64,000 nt of DNA, from NCBI RefSeq assembly GCF_015097055.1, contig NZ_AP023366.1, positions 1,922,001 to 1,986,000 of the forward strand, given 5' to 3'. Numbering within the stretch: the first letter of the stretch is position 1; each line of letters begins with the position of its first letter. The notes beneath the pieces are model-generated. The model was not told where the DNA came from. It saw only the letters and a list, made by a program, of their open reading frames with translations, and did not search any database. Source of the DNA: Effusibacillus dendaii. Lineage in GTDB: Bacteria; Bacillota; Bacilli; Tumebacillales; Effusibacillaceae. Position numbers and translations under genes: made by a program. Positions 17,636-26,754 of the stretch are shown one piece after another.

Positions 17636-18655
17636 TTAATGCTTCCACTCTCGGTCGATCGCAAACATATCTTCATGTGGATGCTGATCATCTTCAAACT
17701 GTATCGTAACGTGACCGATCCGGAACTTTTCAAGCACCACTTTCTCCAGTTGGCGAATCATCTGTTGGCTGTTCCGTATAGTCAGCTCTCCGTCTACGAC
17801 AAGATGTCCGCTCATTGCATTGCGGTTGGATGTCAAACACCATATATGCAGGTCGTGAACCTCTTTGATACCGGGGACAGACTGAATCGTTTCCACCACT
17901 TCGTCAAAATCGATTTCGCGTGGAGTCCCCTCCATCAACACGATGTATGTTTCTCTCAAAACACGACATGCGCCAATCGCTACAATCAACGCGATTACGA
18001 AACTTAAAATCGGATCGAGGATGTACCAGCCCGTAAAATACATGATAATTCCTGCCACGATCACACCGGCAGAGGCGGCCGCATCCCCCATTACATGCAG
18101 CATCGCGCTTCTGATATTGATATTGTCCGATTCATCCCGCAGACCCAGTCCGATGTAAAGATTGACAACCACCCCAATTACAGCCGTCACGAATAATATC
18201 GCTCCTTCCACCGGCTGCGGATGCAACAGACGCTGATATCCTTCAAAACCCACATAAAAAACGATCACGATGAGAGTAATCGCGTTAAATAGCGCCGCCA
18301 AAATCGTGATTCGATGGCGGCCGTATGTCATGTTTTTGGAAGGGGGCGCCGTTGCCGCACGCATAGCAAAATAGGCCACGATCAAAGACATCACGTCGGT
18401 CAGCATGTGTGCCGCATCGGTCAACAGCGCCAGACTGTTTGCCCAAATCCCGCCGATCACTTCTACCGCCAATATGACAAATCCTAGAAAAATCCCTCGC
18501 TTCAGCTTATCGTGGGCGACATGCACATGTCCGCCTGCATGGAAATGGTCATGGTCATGTTTGTGGCCATGGCTATGATCATGGCCATGGTCGTGATCAT
18601 GAAAGCGGCCATGATGGTCGTGGTCATGATGATGTGCGTGTTCATGATGCGGCAT
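17636..18655 (-). CDS. Cation diffusion facilitator, Zn/Co/Cd exporter (CzcD/ZitB type)
   Basis: About 339 residues. The first 50 are extremely His/Asp-rich (HHEHAHHHDHDHHG and repeats), a metal-collecting tail. Six helices follow with the CDF zinc site pairs in ALLTDAAHMLTDVMSLIVAY (HxxxD) and HVMGDAAASAGVIVAGIIMY (HxxxD). The C-terminal cytoplasmic domain (VVETIQSVPGIKEVHDLHIW, VTIQFEDDQHPHED) is the dimer metal sensor. ATG 18655 has the better spacing from GAGGGTG; ATG 18661 is alternative. Exports divalent metal in exchange for protons. Confidence 0.93.
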   Translation of the reverse strand: MPHHEHAHHHDHDHHGRFHDHDHGHDHSHGHKHDHDHFHAGGHVHVAHDKLKRGIFLGFVILAVEVIGGIWANSLALLTDAAHMLTDVMSLIVAYFAMRAATAPPSKNMTYGRHRITILAALFNAITLIVIVFYVGFEGYQRLLHPQPVEGAILFVTAVIGVVVNLYIGLGLRDESDNINIRSAMLHVMGDAAASAGVIVAGIIMYFTGWYILDPILSFVIALIVAIGACRVLRETYIVLMEGTPREIDFDEVVETIQSVPGIKEVHDLHIWCLTSNRNAMSGHLVVDGELTIRNSQQMIRQLEKVVLEKFRIGHVTIQFEDDQHPHEDMFAIDREWKH

Positions 18656-18920
18656 CGCCATTCACCCTCAATTTCAAAAATTCCCGATCGAAATCCGTTC
18701 AAATCAGCTTACAGAAAGACGGATCCCTTATACTTACGCAGCACGCCGATTGTTTGCAACATGATCTGTTACACATTGCTTGCCGAATATGCGAACCCAA
18801 TTCCTTCGGTAAAGAAAACTTGGTTCATCAAGCCAAAGGCTTTGGCAAACCTCATTGTCTTGCGCATGGATGCGCTATGCCGACGTTGCGCTTTCGTCGA
18901 CCGACAAGGACGTCGCGCTT

Positions 18921-19889
18921 TTAGTCGGCCTTCCTCTCATGTCGATAAGATAAAGCTAAATCCCTGTCCATCAAGAAAGAAGCGCTGCCGCCCGGCCTCG
19001 TCTGCGTAGCCACTTGGTAGCAGAGATAGCTCAAACTGGCGAAAAACAAGGAAACAAACGTGTTATGAAGCATTAACGAATCAACGCTCAACTTTGAGAG
19101 CACCAGATATCCGCCGCTAAAAATTTGTAAAATAAGAGTAATCACGCACAGAACACTTCCGATTACAAAATCACGGCGCTCCGGGTACCTCCGCTTCGTT
19201 ACAATCAACAATGTCACAAACAGCAGGAGGCCTACAAGCGCTGCCAATCGATGCGTGAAACTGACTGCTACCTCGCCAACCAGATGATCGGGGATCACCC
19301 GTCCGTTGTTCAATGGCCAGGTCTCGATCGCCATCCCTGCATTGACACGCCTTACGTACGCCCCTAAATAGATGAGTCCATACACATAAACAAAAATCCC
19401 CCAGATGAAATTCCGGTACCCTTTTGAGATCCTGTAAGACGCCCCGCGTATCGAATGGTTCCCCTCAAATGTAATGACACAAAGCAACAATACGCTGGCA
19501 AATGCGATCAACGAGATTCCGAAGTGCAGCGCTAGAACGGCTTCCGACTGTTTCCAGATTACAGCCGCCGCTCCTAACACCGCTTGCACAAAAATAAAAA
19601 AGATGCTCAAAAAGCTCAGCCATTTGACATCCCGCCGTTGCCGATACGTCCGCCACATCCAAACGGCCAGAATCCCAACCATAATACCTACAATTCCCGT
19701 AATCGCACGATGGCTGTATTCAATCATGGAAGCCAATGTGGCCATCGGTCGAAATTCACCGTGACAGAGCGGCCAGGTATTGCCGCAACCGTCTTGCGAT
19801 CCCGTATTGGTTACAAGCGTGCCCGCCATTAATACCAAAAACATCCCGATGGTCGTCAAGACAGAAAATATTTTCAGAGCCCTTTTCAT
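18921..19889 (-). CDS. ctaA: Haem A synthase CtaA
   Basis: 322 residues, eight helices in two four-helix halves. The first half has NTGSQDGCGNTWPLCHGEFR with the conserved Cys pair, and MIEYSHRAITGIVGIMVG with a haem-ligand His; the second has VRRVNAGMAIETWPLNNGRV and VAVSFTHRLAALVGLLLF with the matching His. It oxidises haem O to haem A for cytochrome aa3. Its usual partners (ctaB, ctaCDEF) are not in the window. Monocistronic by position. Confidence 0.95.
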   Translation of the reverse strand: MKRALKIFSVLTTIGMFLVLMAGTLVTNTGSQDGCGNTWPLCHGEFRPMATLASMIEYSHRAITGIVGIMVGILAVWMWRTYRQRRDVKWLSFLSIFFIFVQAVLGAAAVIWKQSEAVLALHFGISLIAFASVLLLCVITFEGNHSIRGASYRISKGYRNFIWGIFVYVYGLIYLGAYVRRVNAGMAIETWPLNNGRVIPDHLVGEVAVSFTHRLAALVGLLLFVTLLIVTKRRYPERRDFVIGSVLCVITLILQIFSGGYLVLSKLSVDSLMLHNTFVSLFFASLSYLCYQVATQTRPGGSASFLMDRDLALSYRHERKAD

Positions 19890-19937
19890 GCAATCCCGTA
19901 CCTCTCCCGTTGTATCTCGAATGTCTAATTTATTATA

Positions 19938-20921
19938 TCAAAATGAAGCGCCCGCTTGTTGATTGTTCATAGACTGTTTTTTATGTGAAATATAACTATG
20001 CAAAATCATGCCTGTAATCACAAGAAACATCCCCAACCAGGACAACGCGGACGGAAGTGGACTAGCCAACATGATGACTTCTCCCGCAGCAGCAAACAGC
20101 ACTTCCAAAGACTGTGTCGCTTCTACGGAAGCCAACTTTTGCATATTGCCCCTGACCATGTCGGTGGCCCGAAAAAAGAGGACCGTCGCAATCACCCCGG
20201 AACAAACTGCAACCAACACCGCTTGAATCGTTTGTTCTTTGCTTGGTGCGCCGACAGTAAATAAACCATAGAGGGAAAGCAGAAACCAGAATGGCAGACT
20301 CGCCAGCGTCATGCCCAATACACGCTGGTAAGTGTCTAAGCGGCCCTCGCATATGTCCATCATTTTACGGTTGCCGAGCGGATACGCAAATGAAGCGATA
20401 ATGACAGGTATAACGCCTAACCACAAATTTTTGGAAGAAAAATGGTTTGCCTGTTCCACCTGCATAAGAGCTATGCCAACAAGAATAATGAATGACATGA
20501 CAAGACCTTTAACCGGCACTTTCCCTCTAATTTTTACAGAACCATCTGGTGTTTTAATCGTCTCTGAAAAAAACGGTACAAGCAGGGAACCGGAAATAAT
20601 GGTAATCTGCCACGTTCCGGCGATCAGCCAACCTGGTGAAAATTCAGCCGCAAAACATAAGGGCGCATAGAATAAGCCAAATCCAACAAAGCTCCATAAA
20701 AGCCATTTTCCTGGCTGATTTCGCATTTCTTGTAAAAGAGGGCGTAAATTATTTCTGCCTATCACAAGGAGCAAGAGCAACGGAACCATAAAAATATACC
20801 GAAGCGAAGCGCTCCAAATCCAGCTTCCGCCTGACAACGACATCGCCCGGTTCAGGACAAATGTAAAAGCGAAAAAGAAAGATGCCAAAACACCTAGAAA
20901 AATAGGACGCAATGAATCCAC
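19938..20921 (-). CDS. EmrE-like DMT superfamily multidrug transporter
   Basis: 327 residues, ten helices in two duplicated halves of five, as in the EmrE/DMT family. Notable stretches: VLASFFFAFTFVLNRAMSLS, LRYIFMVPLLLLLVIGRNNL, GLFYAPLCFAAEFSPGWLIA and MVRGNMQKLASVEATQSLEV. The whole-length match to the putative multidrug efflux transporter family is good, but the substrate is unknown. Ends with a short polar tail. Monocistronic. Confidence 0.8.
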   Translation of the reverse strand: MDSLRPIFLGVLASFFFAFTFVLNRAMSLSGGSWIWSASLRYIFMVPLLLLLVIGRNNLRPLLQEMRNQPGKWLLWSFVGFGLFYAPLCFAAEFSPGWLIAGTWQITIISGSLLVPFFSETIKTPDGSVKIRGKVPVKGLVMSFIILVGIALMQVEQANHFSSKNLWLGVIPVIIASFAYPLGNRKMMDICEGRLDTYQRVLGMTLASLPFWFLLSLYGLFTVGAPSKEQTIQAVLVAVCSGVIATVLFFRATDMVRGNMQKLASVEATQSLEVLFAAAGEVIMLASPLPSALSWLGMFLVITGMILHSYISHKKQSMNNQQAGASF

Positions 20922-21004
20922 CTCAGTTTATCATTATACCTCATGTTCGTTTCCCTGAACTGACTTTCCCAACGTGAGCATCGCGGCTTTCCTCTTGTTC
21001 TTTG

Positions 21005-21475
21005 TTATAGGTGCGACATCTGGCGTTTTAACAGTAATTTACGAAACACGAGACCAATCACAACACCGACGAAAAGGAAAAAGAGGGGAAGCCAGACTGG
21101 CCCCCACAGGACACCCAGAATTTTTAAAGTGGGAGCATAAATCACACCTAGTGTACCGATATAGGCGGCCAAGACAAAAGGAAGATAGGAAAAAGGAGAA
21201 TGGGGAGGACCTGCATCGGAGTACGCATCCCAGATCGCAAACATATATACGCAGGGATAGAACAGCAGCCACTGATAATCTGCAAGCGCAATAGCAGATT
21301 CAATCTCACCATGAAAACTTTCGAGAATGATCTGATTCAAGTTGGCTTTCCAATTAATAATAAACTCTAAAATAATAAATACAATTCCTTTCACATACTT
21401 GCCATTCCGCAACTGGCCAAATCCTGGCAGAGCGATGCTCCACAGCAAAACGCCGATTTTCCTGTCTGTACTCAT
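21005..21475 (-). CDS. Small integral membrane protein of unknown function
   Basis: 156 residues, four likely helices. The N-terminal IGVLLWSIALPGFGQLRNGK followed by YVKGIVFIILEFIINWKAN resembles TM2/DUF5683-type proteins, in which a PGxGQ...GKxxKG hairpin is the hallmark. A middle segment WLLFYPCVYMFAIWDAYSDA is also typical. Ends in basic RKLLLKRQMSHL. No catalytic residues seen and no functional hint from the neighbours. Confidence 0.65.
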   Translation of the reverse strand: MSTDRKIGVLLWSIALPGFGQLRNGKYVKGIVFIILEFIINWKANLNQIILESFHGEIESAIALADYQWLLFYPCVYMFAIWDAYSDAGPPHSPFSYLPFVLAAYIGTLGVIYAPTLKILGVLWGPVWLPLFFLFVGVVIGLVFRKLLLKRQMSHL

Positions 21476-21599
21476 CTCATTACGTCACCAAAAACCTGTC
21501 TTACATCCGAGCACCCGCTCATCTCGATTCACCTTTCTATGTTTGAGCCAATATTAATACGTAGTATTTCCTGTTTCAGGCCATTCATGTTGGCGTCTA

Positions 21600-21641
21600 T
21601 ACAGAAAACGGGATTCCTCCAAGTAAGCGGAAGTCCCGTTT
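21600..21641 (-). terminator. Probable terminator of the nucleobase permease gene
   Basis: The minus strand has arms AAACGGGA and TCCCGTTT with an inner pairing TTCC/GGAA, followed by TTTTCTG. It lies 30 bases after the permease stop codon. Confidence 0.6.
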
Positions 21642-21671
21642 GTACACGCTAAAATCTGACCCTTGCGAGGG

Positions 21672-23006
21672 TTACGCCGACTGCTGCGAATCGCCTGCTT
21701 CCGGTCTTCGGCGGAACACTATCTGTTCCAGCACTATACCTGCGATCACTCCTACAATCAGCCCATTGCCCAGAAGATCTGCCAAAACGGGATTGATGCC
21801 CTGCAATGCAGTTTTTGGCAAAAACATGACGCCAATTCCAAACATCAGACTCAATCCGATGGTCATTACATTGCGAGGCTCCATTTGCACCGTTTGCAAA
21901 TCGCGCAGACCGAATCCGACCAACTGGGTAAACGTCACGAACAACACGGCATATCCCACAGGCACCGGGATTGCCGCAAACAGCAGCCCAATAAACGGAA
22001 AAAAGCCCAGCGAAATCATCAAAAATGAGGCGATCACAAACGGCAGCCGGGCGGCCATCCCGGTCATTTCAATCACACCTGCCGCAATCGACAAGGGAAC
22101 AAGACCCACGACCCCTCCCATCCCCGATAAAAAATGGGCCACACCGGTCATTTGCCCACCTCTGTTCAAAGACCGTTTGGTCGGCTCTTCGCCTGCCGCT
22201 TTGGCAGTCACCGAAATGCTGGTGATCAAATTGCTAATCAAAATCAAGCCTGTCAAGATGGAGATAAACACAATTCCCCAATCTAAACGCGGGGTTCCCC
22301 AAAACAGCAGATGAGGAACGGTAAACCAGCTGTCCGCTTTTTGCACAGGGGCAGCCCAACCTAACAGAATATAAATCAGCCATCCGGTCAAAAGCGCAAT
22401 CAAAATGGAAAACGTTCGAAACCATTTCCAGCGTGACTGGCTCAGCCAAATCGTCAGCGCCAACACCAGTAACGCGACCAGAGCTGTACCCGCTTGAATT
22501 TTGCCCGATTGGCCAACCCCCAGCATCCCCTGAACGAATGTACCGCTCATGGAAAACGGCAGAATCAGCATAAAACAGCCTGAAACAAGCGGGGTAAACA
22601 GGTTTCGCAAATAATTCACCAGACCGAACAGCCCTAAAAGGAAAAGAATCATTCCAATACACATTAAACCTGCTTCCAAACTTTGCCCGACCTGAACTGC
22701 GCTTAACCCTGAGGCCATTCCAATATTCACGACGATCAGAAAAATGCCCCACCACATGCCGGCCGGCCCCTCCATAATCGGATAGCGGTGCCCAAACCAA
22801 ACTTGCAAAAGGGAAACGATCCCTACCAGAAAAAAAGTCAGCTGCATAAACTGTGCCGTTTGTGCTTGATCAAGGCCAAACGCTTGGCTGATCACCAATG
22901 GTACAACCAGCGAACTGGTCAACGTAATCATAAACCACTGTACGGCACTTACAACCGTCATCCAAAGCGGCGGTTTTTGATCCAACCGATAAAGCAGAGA
23001 AGACAT
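21672..23006 (-). CDS. Purine/pyrimidine permease, nucleobase-cation symporter-2 family
   Basis: 444 residues with 12-14 helices. Family marks: WFMITLTSSLVVPLVISQAF (helix 1), YPIMEGPAGMWWGIFLIVVN (helix 3 region) and ISVTAKAAGEEPTKRSLNRG with GQMTGVAHFLSGMGGVVGLV, the region of the QH/NAT substrate motif. The Q(E/P)N signature is not typical, so it is closer to the RutG/PurK-like branch of Bacilli. Transports uracil, xanthine or another base; none is specified by context, and no purine riboswitch lies in the short leader. Confidence 0.82.
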   Translation of the reverse strand: MSSLLYRLDQKPPLWMTVVSAVQWFMITLTSSLVVPLVISQAFGLDQAQTAQFMQLTFFLVGIVSLLQVWFGHRYPIMEGPAGMWWGIFLIVVNIGMASGLSAVQVGQSLEAGLMCIGMILFLLGLFGLVNYLRNLFTPLVSGCFMLILPFSMSGTFVQGMLGVGQSGKIQAGTALVALLVLALTIWLSQSRWKWFRTFSILIALLTGWLIYILLGWAAPVQKADSWFTVPHLLFWGTPRLDWGIVFISILTGLILISNLITSISVTAKAAGEEPTKRSLNRGGQMTGVAHFLSGMGGVVGLVPLSIAAGVIEMTGMAARLPFVIASFLMISLGFFPFIGLLFAAIPVPVGYAVLFVTFTQLVGFGLRDLQTVQMEPRNVMTIGLSLMFGIGVMFLPKTALQGINPVLADLLGNGLIVGVIAGIVLEQIVFRRRPEAGDSQQSA

Positions 23007-23049
23007 CCCATTTTCCCCGTCCTTTCAAAAAATGTCCGACTTCCACTCC

Positions 23050-23468
23050 CTATTCTACATGTTCCTCTGAGATTCTGCCGGATAGCTGATTCAATTTATC
23101 AACGAACCATTTAAATAGCAGAAACATGGCAACATAAATCGGAAAGGAATAAATGTGTTTCCAAACAAATGGATATAAATTCCGAGGGCCACCAGTAGAG
23201 GTTCCGCCAGAAAAGCAAACACGGCGCCCATTACCGCACTTACCCAAATGTACGTTTTCCAGCGAGTAACGTATTGGTACACCAACATATAAAAACAGGG
23301 AGAATGGCATCCACGCAAAACAGCCGCGACCCCCAGGGCAGGACCATATAGGGAATCCCACAGTCTAAAACGAAAAGACGACATGTGAATCCAATACTCC
23401 AATCTCAACATACTGAGTTGTCTTTGCATCCTATCAATATCTTCAAAGGAAGGAGGATGTGTTCTCAT
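23050..23468 (-). pseudogene. CBO0543-family membrane protein with a frameshift
   Basis: Start ATG 23468 behind GGAGAA. The first frame covers IDRMQRQLSMLRLEYWIHMS through AVFAFLAEPLLVALGIYIHL; the family C-terminus then continues in a neighbouring frame as WKHIYSFPIYVAMFLLFKW and FVDKLNQLS. The shift lies near 23155-23165. Joined, it is about 138 residues with four helices, the usual CBO0543 form. The change could be real decay or a sequencing error in this read of the genome; function is unknown in the family. Confidence 0.7.
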
Positions 23469-23577
23469 AGATAGTGATTCTCCATCGTCTCGAATGAATT
23501 GTCTTTGCAGGTGGCCCGCCTCTGTTAGATTGCACTGCGGATTTTGCTGACATTCACAGTCCTTTCTTTATTTTCGT

Positions 23578-24174
23578 TCATACTTTGCTATCACTTTCCG
23601 AAAGCTGGTTCCATTTGTTTCCCAGAGTGGGAGGTCGGTACTGTTTTAATTTCTGGATGAGTGTACCTGCATCAGAAGCCGCAATCAAAAGCTGTTTATG
23701 TACGTCTTTGACAAAACCGGCATTTACAGCGTGTTCGATCATCCCGATAAGAGGCGTGTAATAGTCAGCAATATTCAAAACACCGATCGGTTTTTGATGA
23801 ATCCCAAGCTGGGACCAGCTTGCTGCTTCGAACAGTTCCTCAAAAGTACCGAGTCCTCCAGGCAATGCGATATACGCATCGGCCAGCTTGCCCATAACCG
23901 CCTTTCTTTCGTGCATATCTTTCACTTCAATCAGTTCGGACAAATCGGTATGCACCAGTTCCCCACGAAACAACCCGGTGGGCATGACTCCGATCACCCT
24001 GCCCCCATGTTCAAGCACCTTGTTTGCTACTTCCCCCATGAGGCCAACTTTTGAACCTCCATAGACCAATTCCAGGCCGTTTTTGACAATCTCCTCCCCT
24101 AGTCGGACAGCGCTCTGTCTGTAATCCGGGTGGGTACCCAAGTTCGAACCTGCAAACACACAAATCCGTTTCAT
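23578..24174 (-). CDS. LOG-family Rossmann protein (TIGR00730)
   Basis: 198 residues. The nucleotide pocket is clear: CVFAGSNLGTHPDYRQSAV, LVYGGSKVGLMGEVANKVL, MHERKAVMGKLADAYIALPG and the signature PGGLGTFEELFEAASWSQLG. Characterised relatives remove ribose 5-phosphate from nucleoside 5'-monophosphates (cytokinin-activating LOG; PpnN). In Bacilli (YvdD-like) the physiological substrate is unsettled. RBS is weak; the gene stands alone between two degenerate loci. Confidence 0.9.
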   Translation of the reverse strand: MKRICVFAGSNLGTHPDYRQSAVRLGEEIVKNGLELVYGGSKVGLMGEVANKVLEHGGRVIGVMPTGLFRGELVHTDLSELIEVKDMHERKAVMGKLADAYIALPGGLGTFEELFEAASWSQLGIHQKPIGVLNIADYYTPLIGMIEHAVNAGFVKDVHKQLLIAASDAGTLIQKLKQYRPPTLGNKWNQLSESDSKV

Positions 24175-24216
24175 TTTCCAGCCCTCCCATTCTGAAGATA
24201 TAATTCCTAACTTATT

Positions 24217-24447
24217 TCATACTGCAGCCAATTGGAGCGTTGTCCCCCATCTTCTCATACAACGATTGAGCACCAGGTTATCCTTAGCCGTTTCCCAGGT
24301 CATATAAGCAAAATCATGCTTCGTATATAGGACAAACATGTTTGGAAACAGTCTTTCTCCCACTTTTTGCCCTCTCATAACCGGTGCAACAAATAAATCG
24401 TTTAAAATAGCAGCTTTTTTTACCTGTAAGGTATTCACATCGCTCAT
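24217..24447 (-). pseudogene. GNAT N-acetyltransferase remnant
   Basis: 76 codons. AILNDLFVAPVMRGQKVGER is the acetyl-CoA binding loop (Q/RxxGxG/A) of GNAT enzymes, followed by HDFAYMTWETAKDNLVLNRC and MRRWGTTLQLAAV. About 60 N-terminal residues and the usual C-terminal strand are missing, though the RBS (AGGAGAG) and ATG are intact, so an internal deletion fused start and core. Probably non-functional. Confidence 0.65.
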
Positions 24448-24527
24448 TCATATTCTCTCCTGATCTTATTGGTGAGAAGACGGCACCAAGTTTTATTGTA
24501 AACAGATGTTATGTGCATACGTCAACA

Positions 24528-24561
24528 AACGAAAGAAGCAGGAAGGGTCATTCCCTGCTTC
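24528..24561 (-). terminator. Probable terminator of the CGNR gene
   Basis: Perfect arms GAAGCAGG/CCTGCTTC on the minus strand followed by TTTCG, 120 bases after the CGNR stop codon. Confidence 0.55.
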
Positions 24562-24679
24562 CGAAGACTTCTCCCTGCCCGGGAAAATGCTCCTTGTCCG
24601 TATCTCCCATCCTTTTATCCTTCTATACGGATAACGGTTACGAATATGCCGGTTAAAATGCGAAATGTATGTGCTTTTA

Positions 24680-25264
24680 TCACTTGCCTCCACTTCTTCT
24701 TGTTTGATGACGGGCCACTTTAACTCGGTTTCCGCAAATTTTCATTGAGCACCATTTACGCCGACCGCTGGCGTCCATAAATAATAAAACACAATCGGGG
24801 TTTCCACAGTGGTGAAGGGTCAGTAAATCTCCTGTCGACAGTAAACGCAATGCATCAAACGCTATAAGGGACACTAGTGCATCGGCCGGATGACCGATTG
24901 GAATGGGAATCAGTTTTTCCAAGATCATCTTGTACGAAAATGGCGCCTTCGCTATTCGCTGCTCCAAGTGAAATTGCCATTCCTCCGCCACTTGGCCCCC
25001 ATCGGCGATTCTTTCAAATCCTTTTCTCAAAAAGACGCGTAAATCTCGTACCGAATCTAAAGCCACCGACGACAACCGGTTTACATCACAACCGAACTGC
25101 TGGGTGAACAAAGCACCTCTTTCTTGCATTGTTTCAATCCAGTACATGAGATCCGCTTCAGACTCCAGCAAATCATGGCGCACACCCCGTCGTACAATCT
25201 CAGTGTTTACCAGATCAACTGAAAGGTATCCGGAAATAAGTGGAAACTCCTCACGATCAGACAT
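24680..25264 (-). CDS. ABATE / CGNR zinc-finger transcription regulator
   Basis: About 194 residues from ATG 25264 behind AGGAGGAAG. The N-terminal part (PLISGYLSVDLVNTEIVRRG, DLMYWIETMQERGALFTQQF) is the ABATE domain, a proposed ligand-sensing fold. The C-terminus is the CGNR zinc finger: HHCGNPDCVLLFMDASGRRK, then WCSMKICGNRVKVARHQTRR, with four Cys ligands and the CGNR box. It is divergent from an MFS gene with a shared 140-base control region, so it likely regulates that transporter and itself in response to the transported compound. Confidence 0.9.
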   Translation of the reverse strand: MSDREEFPLISGYLSVDLVNTEIVRRGVRHDLLESEADLMYWIETMQERGALFTQQFGCDVNRLSSVALDSVRDLRVFLRKGFERIADGGQVAEEWQFHLEQRIAKAPFSYKMILEKLIPIPIGHPADALVSLIAFDALRLLSTGDLLTLHHCGNPDCVLLFMDASGRRKWCSMKICGNRVKVARHQTRRSGGK

Positions 25265-25327
25265 TTTGCTTCCTCCTGTATGTTCAAAACATAATTTCGC
25301 ACAGTAAACTAACTCCATAGTATATGA

Positions 25328-25392
25328 TTGACAGGTTAATTAAAACCGCTTATTATACTAACCATAATAATCAACATTAAGAGGTTAGTTAA
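25328..25392 (+). promoter_or_regulatory. Sigma-A promoter of the MFS gene with repeated operator-like boxes
   Basis: TTGACA (25328-25333), a 17-base spacer and TATTAT (25351-25356): an almost perfect sigma-A promoter. GGTTAATTAA fills the spacer (25334-25343) and GGTTAGTTAA recurs at 25383-25392, next to the RBS; CTAACC at 25358 is an inverted half. These are good candidates for the CGNR regulator's sites. Confidence 0.7.
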
Positions 25393-25403
25393 GGAGAGAT
25401 ATT

Positions 25404-26636
25404 ATGAACACACCTTTTCTAGGCCCCCGTATTGTTTTTGTAACTTTCCTCACCCTTGTCGGTGCATTCGGGCTAAATTTGTCTGCTGGCCAATTTTTTT
25501 CTCCTCTCCATGAGACGTATGACTGGAGTTTGACTACTCTAAGTCTCGCCGTTTCCTTGAATATGCTGACGTGGGGAATTTTTCAGCCCATAATAGGCCG
25601 CATGATAGACCGGTTTGGTCCGAAACCGGTCATTGCGGGGAGTGCCGCACTCATGGGTGTTGCATTCTTGCTCTGTTCGACGATCACACAAATCTGGCAG
25701 TTTTTTGTGTATTACGGCATTCTTACAGCTGTTGGATTTGCGGGGTGCGGATCGATGGCCAACTCGGTCCTGGTCTCCCGTTGGTATGTGCAAAAGCGTG
25801 CCATCATGTTAGCCAGAAGTTCAATGGGCATGAATATTGGACAATTATTGCTCTTGCCCCTGACCGGCATTCTGGTCGCATACAGCAACTTTCGGATTGC
25901 ATTTGTTGTACTCGGGTTAATCATGTTGCTGATCATTGTTCCGGCGGTCCTCCTGGGAACAAAAAACAGACCGCAATTGATTGGTCAGACACCGGATGGG
26001 GACCCCGCCTCAACGGTTACGCCCCTCAGAAGCGCACCGCTGTCAGAGGCCATTCGCAGCCGTGAATTCTGGTTAGCCAGTTTAGCGTTTGTTACTTGTG
26101 GATACTCGCTGTATATGGTCACCATCCATCTGCCTAAATTCGCCGCGGATCTGGGGGGTGGGCTTGCACTTGGCGGACGGCTTCTTGGAATTTCTGCTGC
26201 CGCCAGCGCAGTATCTATGTGGATCACAGGCCAATTTTCCAAAACTTATGGAAAGAGAACATTGCTAATATGGCTGTACACGATCCGTGCTGCAGCGCTT
26301 GCGTGGTTGGCTGTGTCCACGAATATTTGGCAACTCTATGTATTTGCGATTCTCTATGGAATTTCTTCAATGCCTATCATTCCTCTTGTCACTGGAATTA
26401 TCAGCGATCGATTTGGTGCAAACGCACTGGGGAGTATTCTAGGTTCGACGTGGTTGCTTCATCAGATTTTTGCAGCCGTTGGCGTTTTTCTGGGAGGATA
26501 TCTCCGGGCAGTTACGGGGAGCTATACTCTGCCCTTTTGGACCGGTGCAATCGTTTTAATCATGGGGACTCTGCTTACTGCAGCGCTTCATGAACCGCCG
26601 ATACGCGAGCAGACAAAAACACAAGTTGCGCATTAA
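25404..26636 (+). CDS. MFS transporter (oxalate/formate antiporter-like)
   Basis: 410 residues, 12 helices. LSAGQFFSPLHETYDWSLTT, FQPIIGRMIDRFGPKPVIAG (the MFS loop 2-3 motif), SRWYVQKRAIMLARSSMGMN and ITGQFSKTYGKRTLLIWLYT are typical of the monocarboxylate/OFA-type branch. A short charged loop separates the two six-helix halves (around residue 205). RBS AAGGAGAG. The substrate is unknown; a small organic acid or an antibiotic is plausible. Regulated by the divergent CGNR protein, by position. Confidence 0.85.
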   Translation: MNTPFLGPRIVFVTFLTLVGAFGLNLSAGQFFSPLHETYDWSLTTLSLAVSLNMLTWGIFQPIIGRMIDRFGPKPVIAGSAALMGVAFLLCSTITQIWQFFVYYGILTAVGFAGCGSMANSVLVSRWYVQKRAIMLARSSMGMNIGQLLLLPLTGILVAYSNFRIAFVVLGLIMLLIIVPAVLLGTKNRPQLIGQTPDGDPASTVTPLRSAPLSEAIRSREFWLASLAFVTCGYSLYMVTIHLPKFAADLGGGLALGGRLLGISAAASAVSMWITGQFSKTYGKRTLLIWLYTIRAAALAWLAVSTNIWQLYVFAILYGISSMPIIPLVTGIISDRFGANALGSILGSTWLLHQIFAAVGVFLGGYLRAVTGSYTLPFWTGAIVLIMGTLLTAALHEPPIREQTKTQVAH

Positions 26637-26699
26637 TAGAAGAAGCCAAAGTTACACTTAGAGTATCGCACGCTTCGAAGTCAGAATTTCCGATAATCA

Positions 26700-26733
26700 A
26701 AGCAAAAAGGCCTTGCACCTGGAATGCAAGGCC
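26700..26733 (-). terminator. Rho-independent terminator of the chemoreceptor gene
   Basis: Perfect 9-bp stem GGCCTTGCA/TGCAAGGCC with a 7-base loop, followed on the minus strand by TTTTTGCTTT. It stands 22 bases after the MCP stop; the convergent MFS gene ends on the other side. Confidence 0.9.
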
Positions 26734-26754
26734 CTGGTTTATCTTCGCGCCCTC

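Noticed and set aside
18656-18920. A metal riboswitch (NiCo type) in front of the CDF exporter gene
   Set aside because: The 260 bases contain several short hairpins, but none of the conserved boxes of that class could be matched.
21476-21600. A riboswitch or attenuator upstream of the small membrane-protein gene (21005-21475)
   Set aside because: No conserved box or paired terminator/antiterminator could be drawn.
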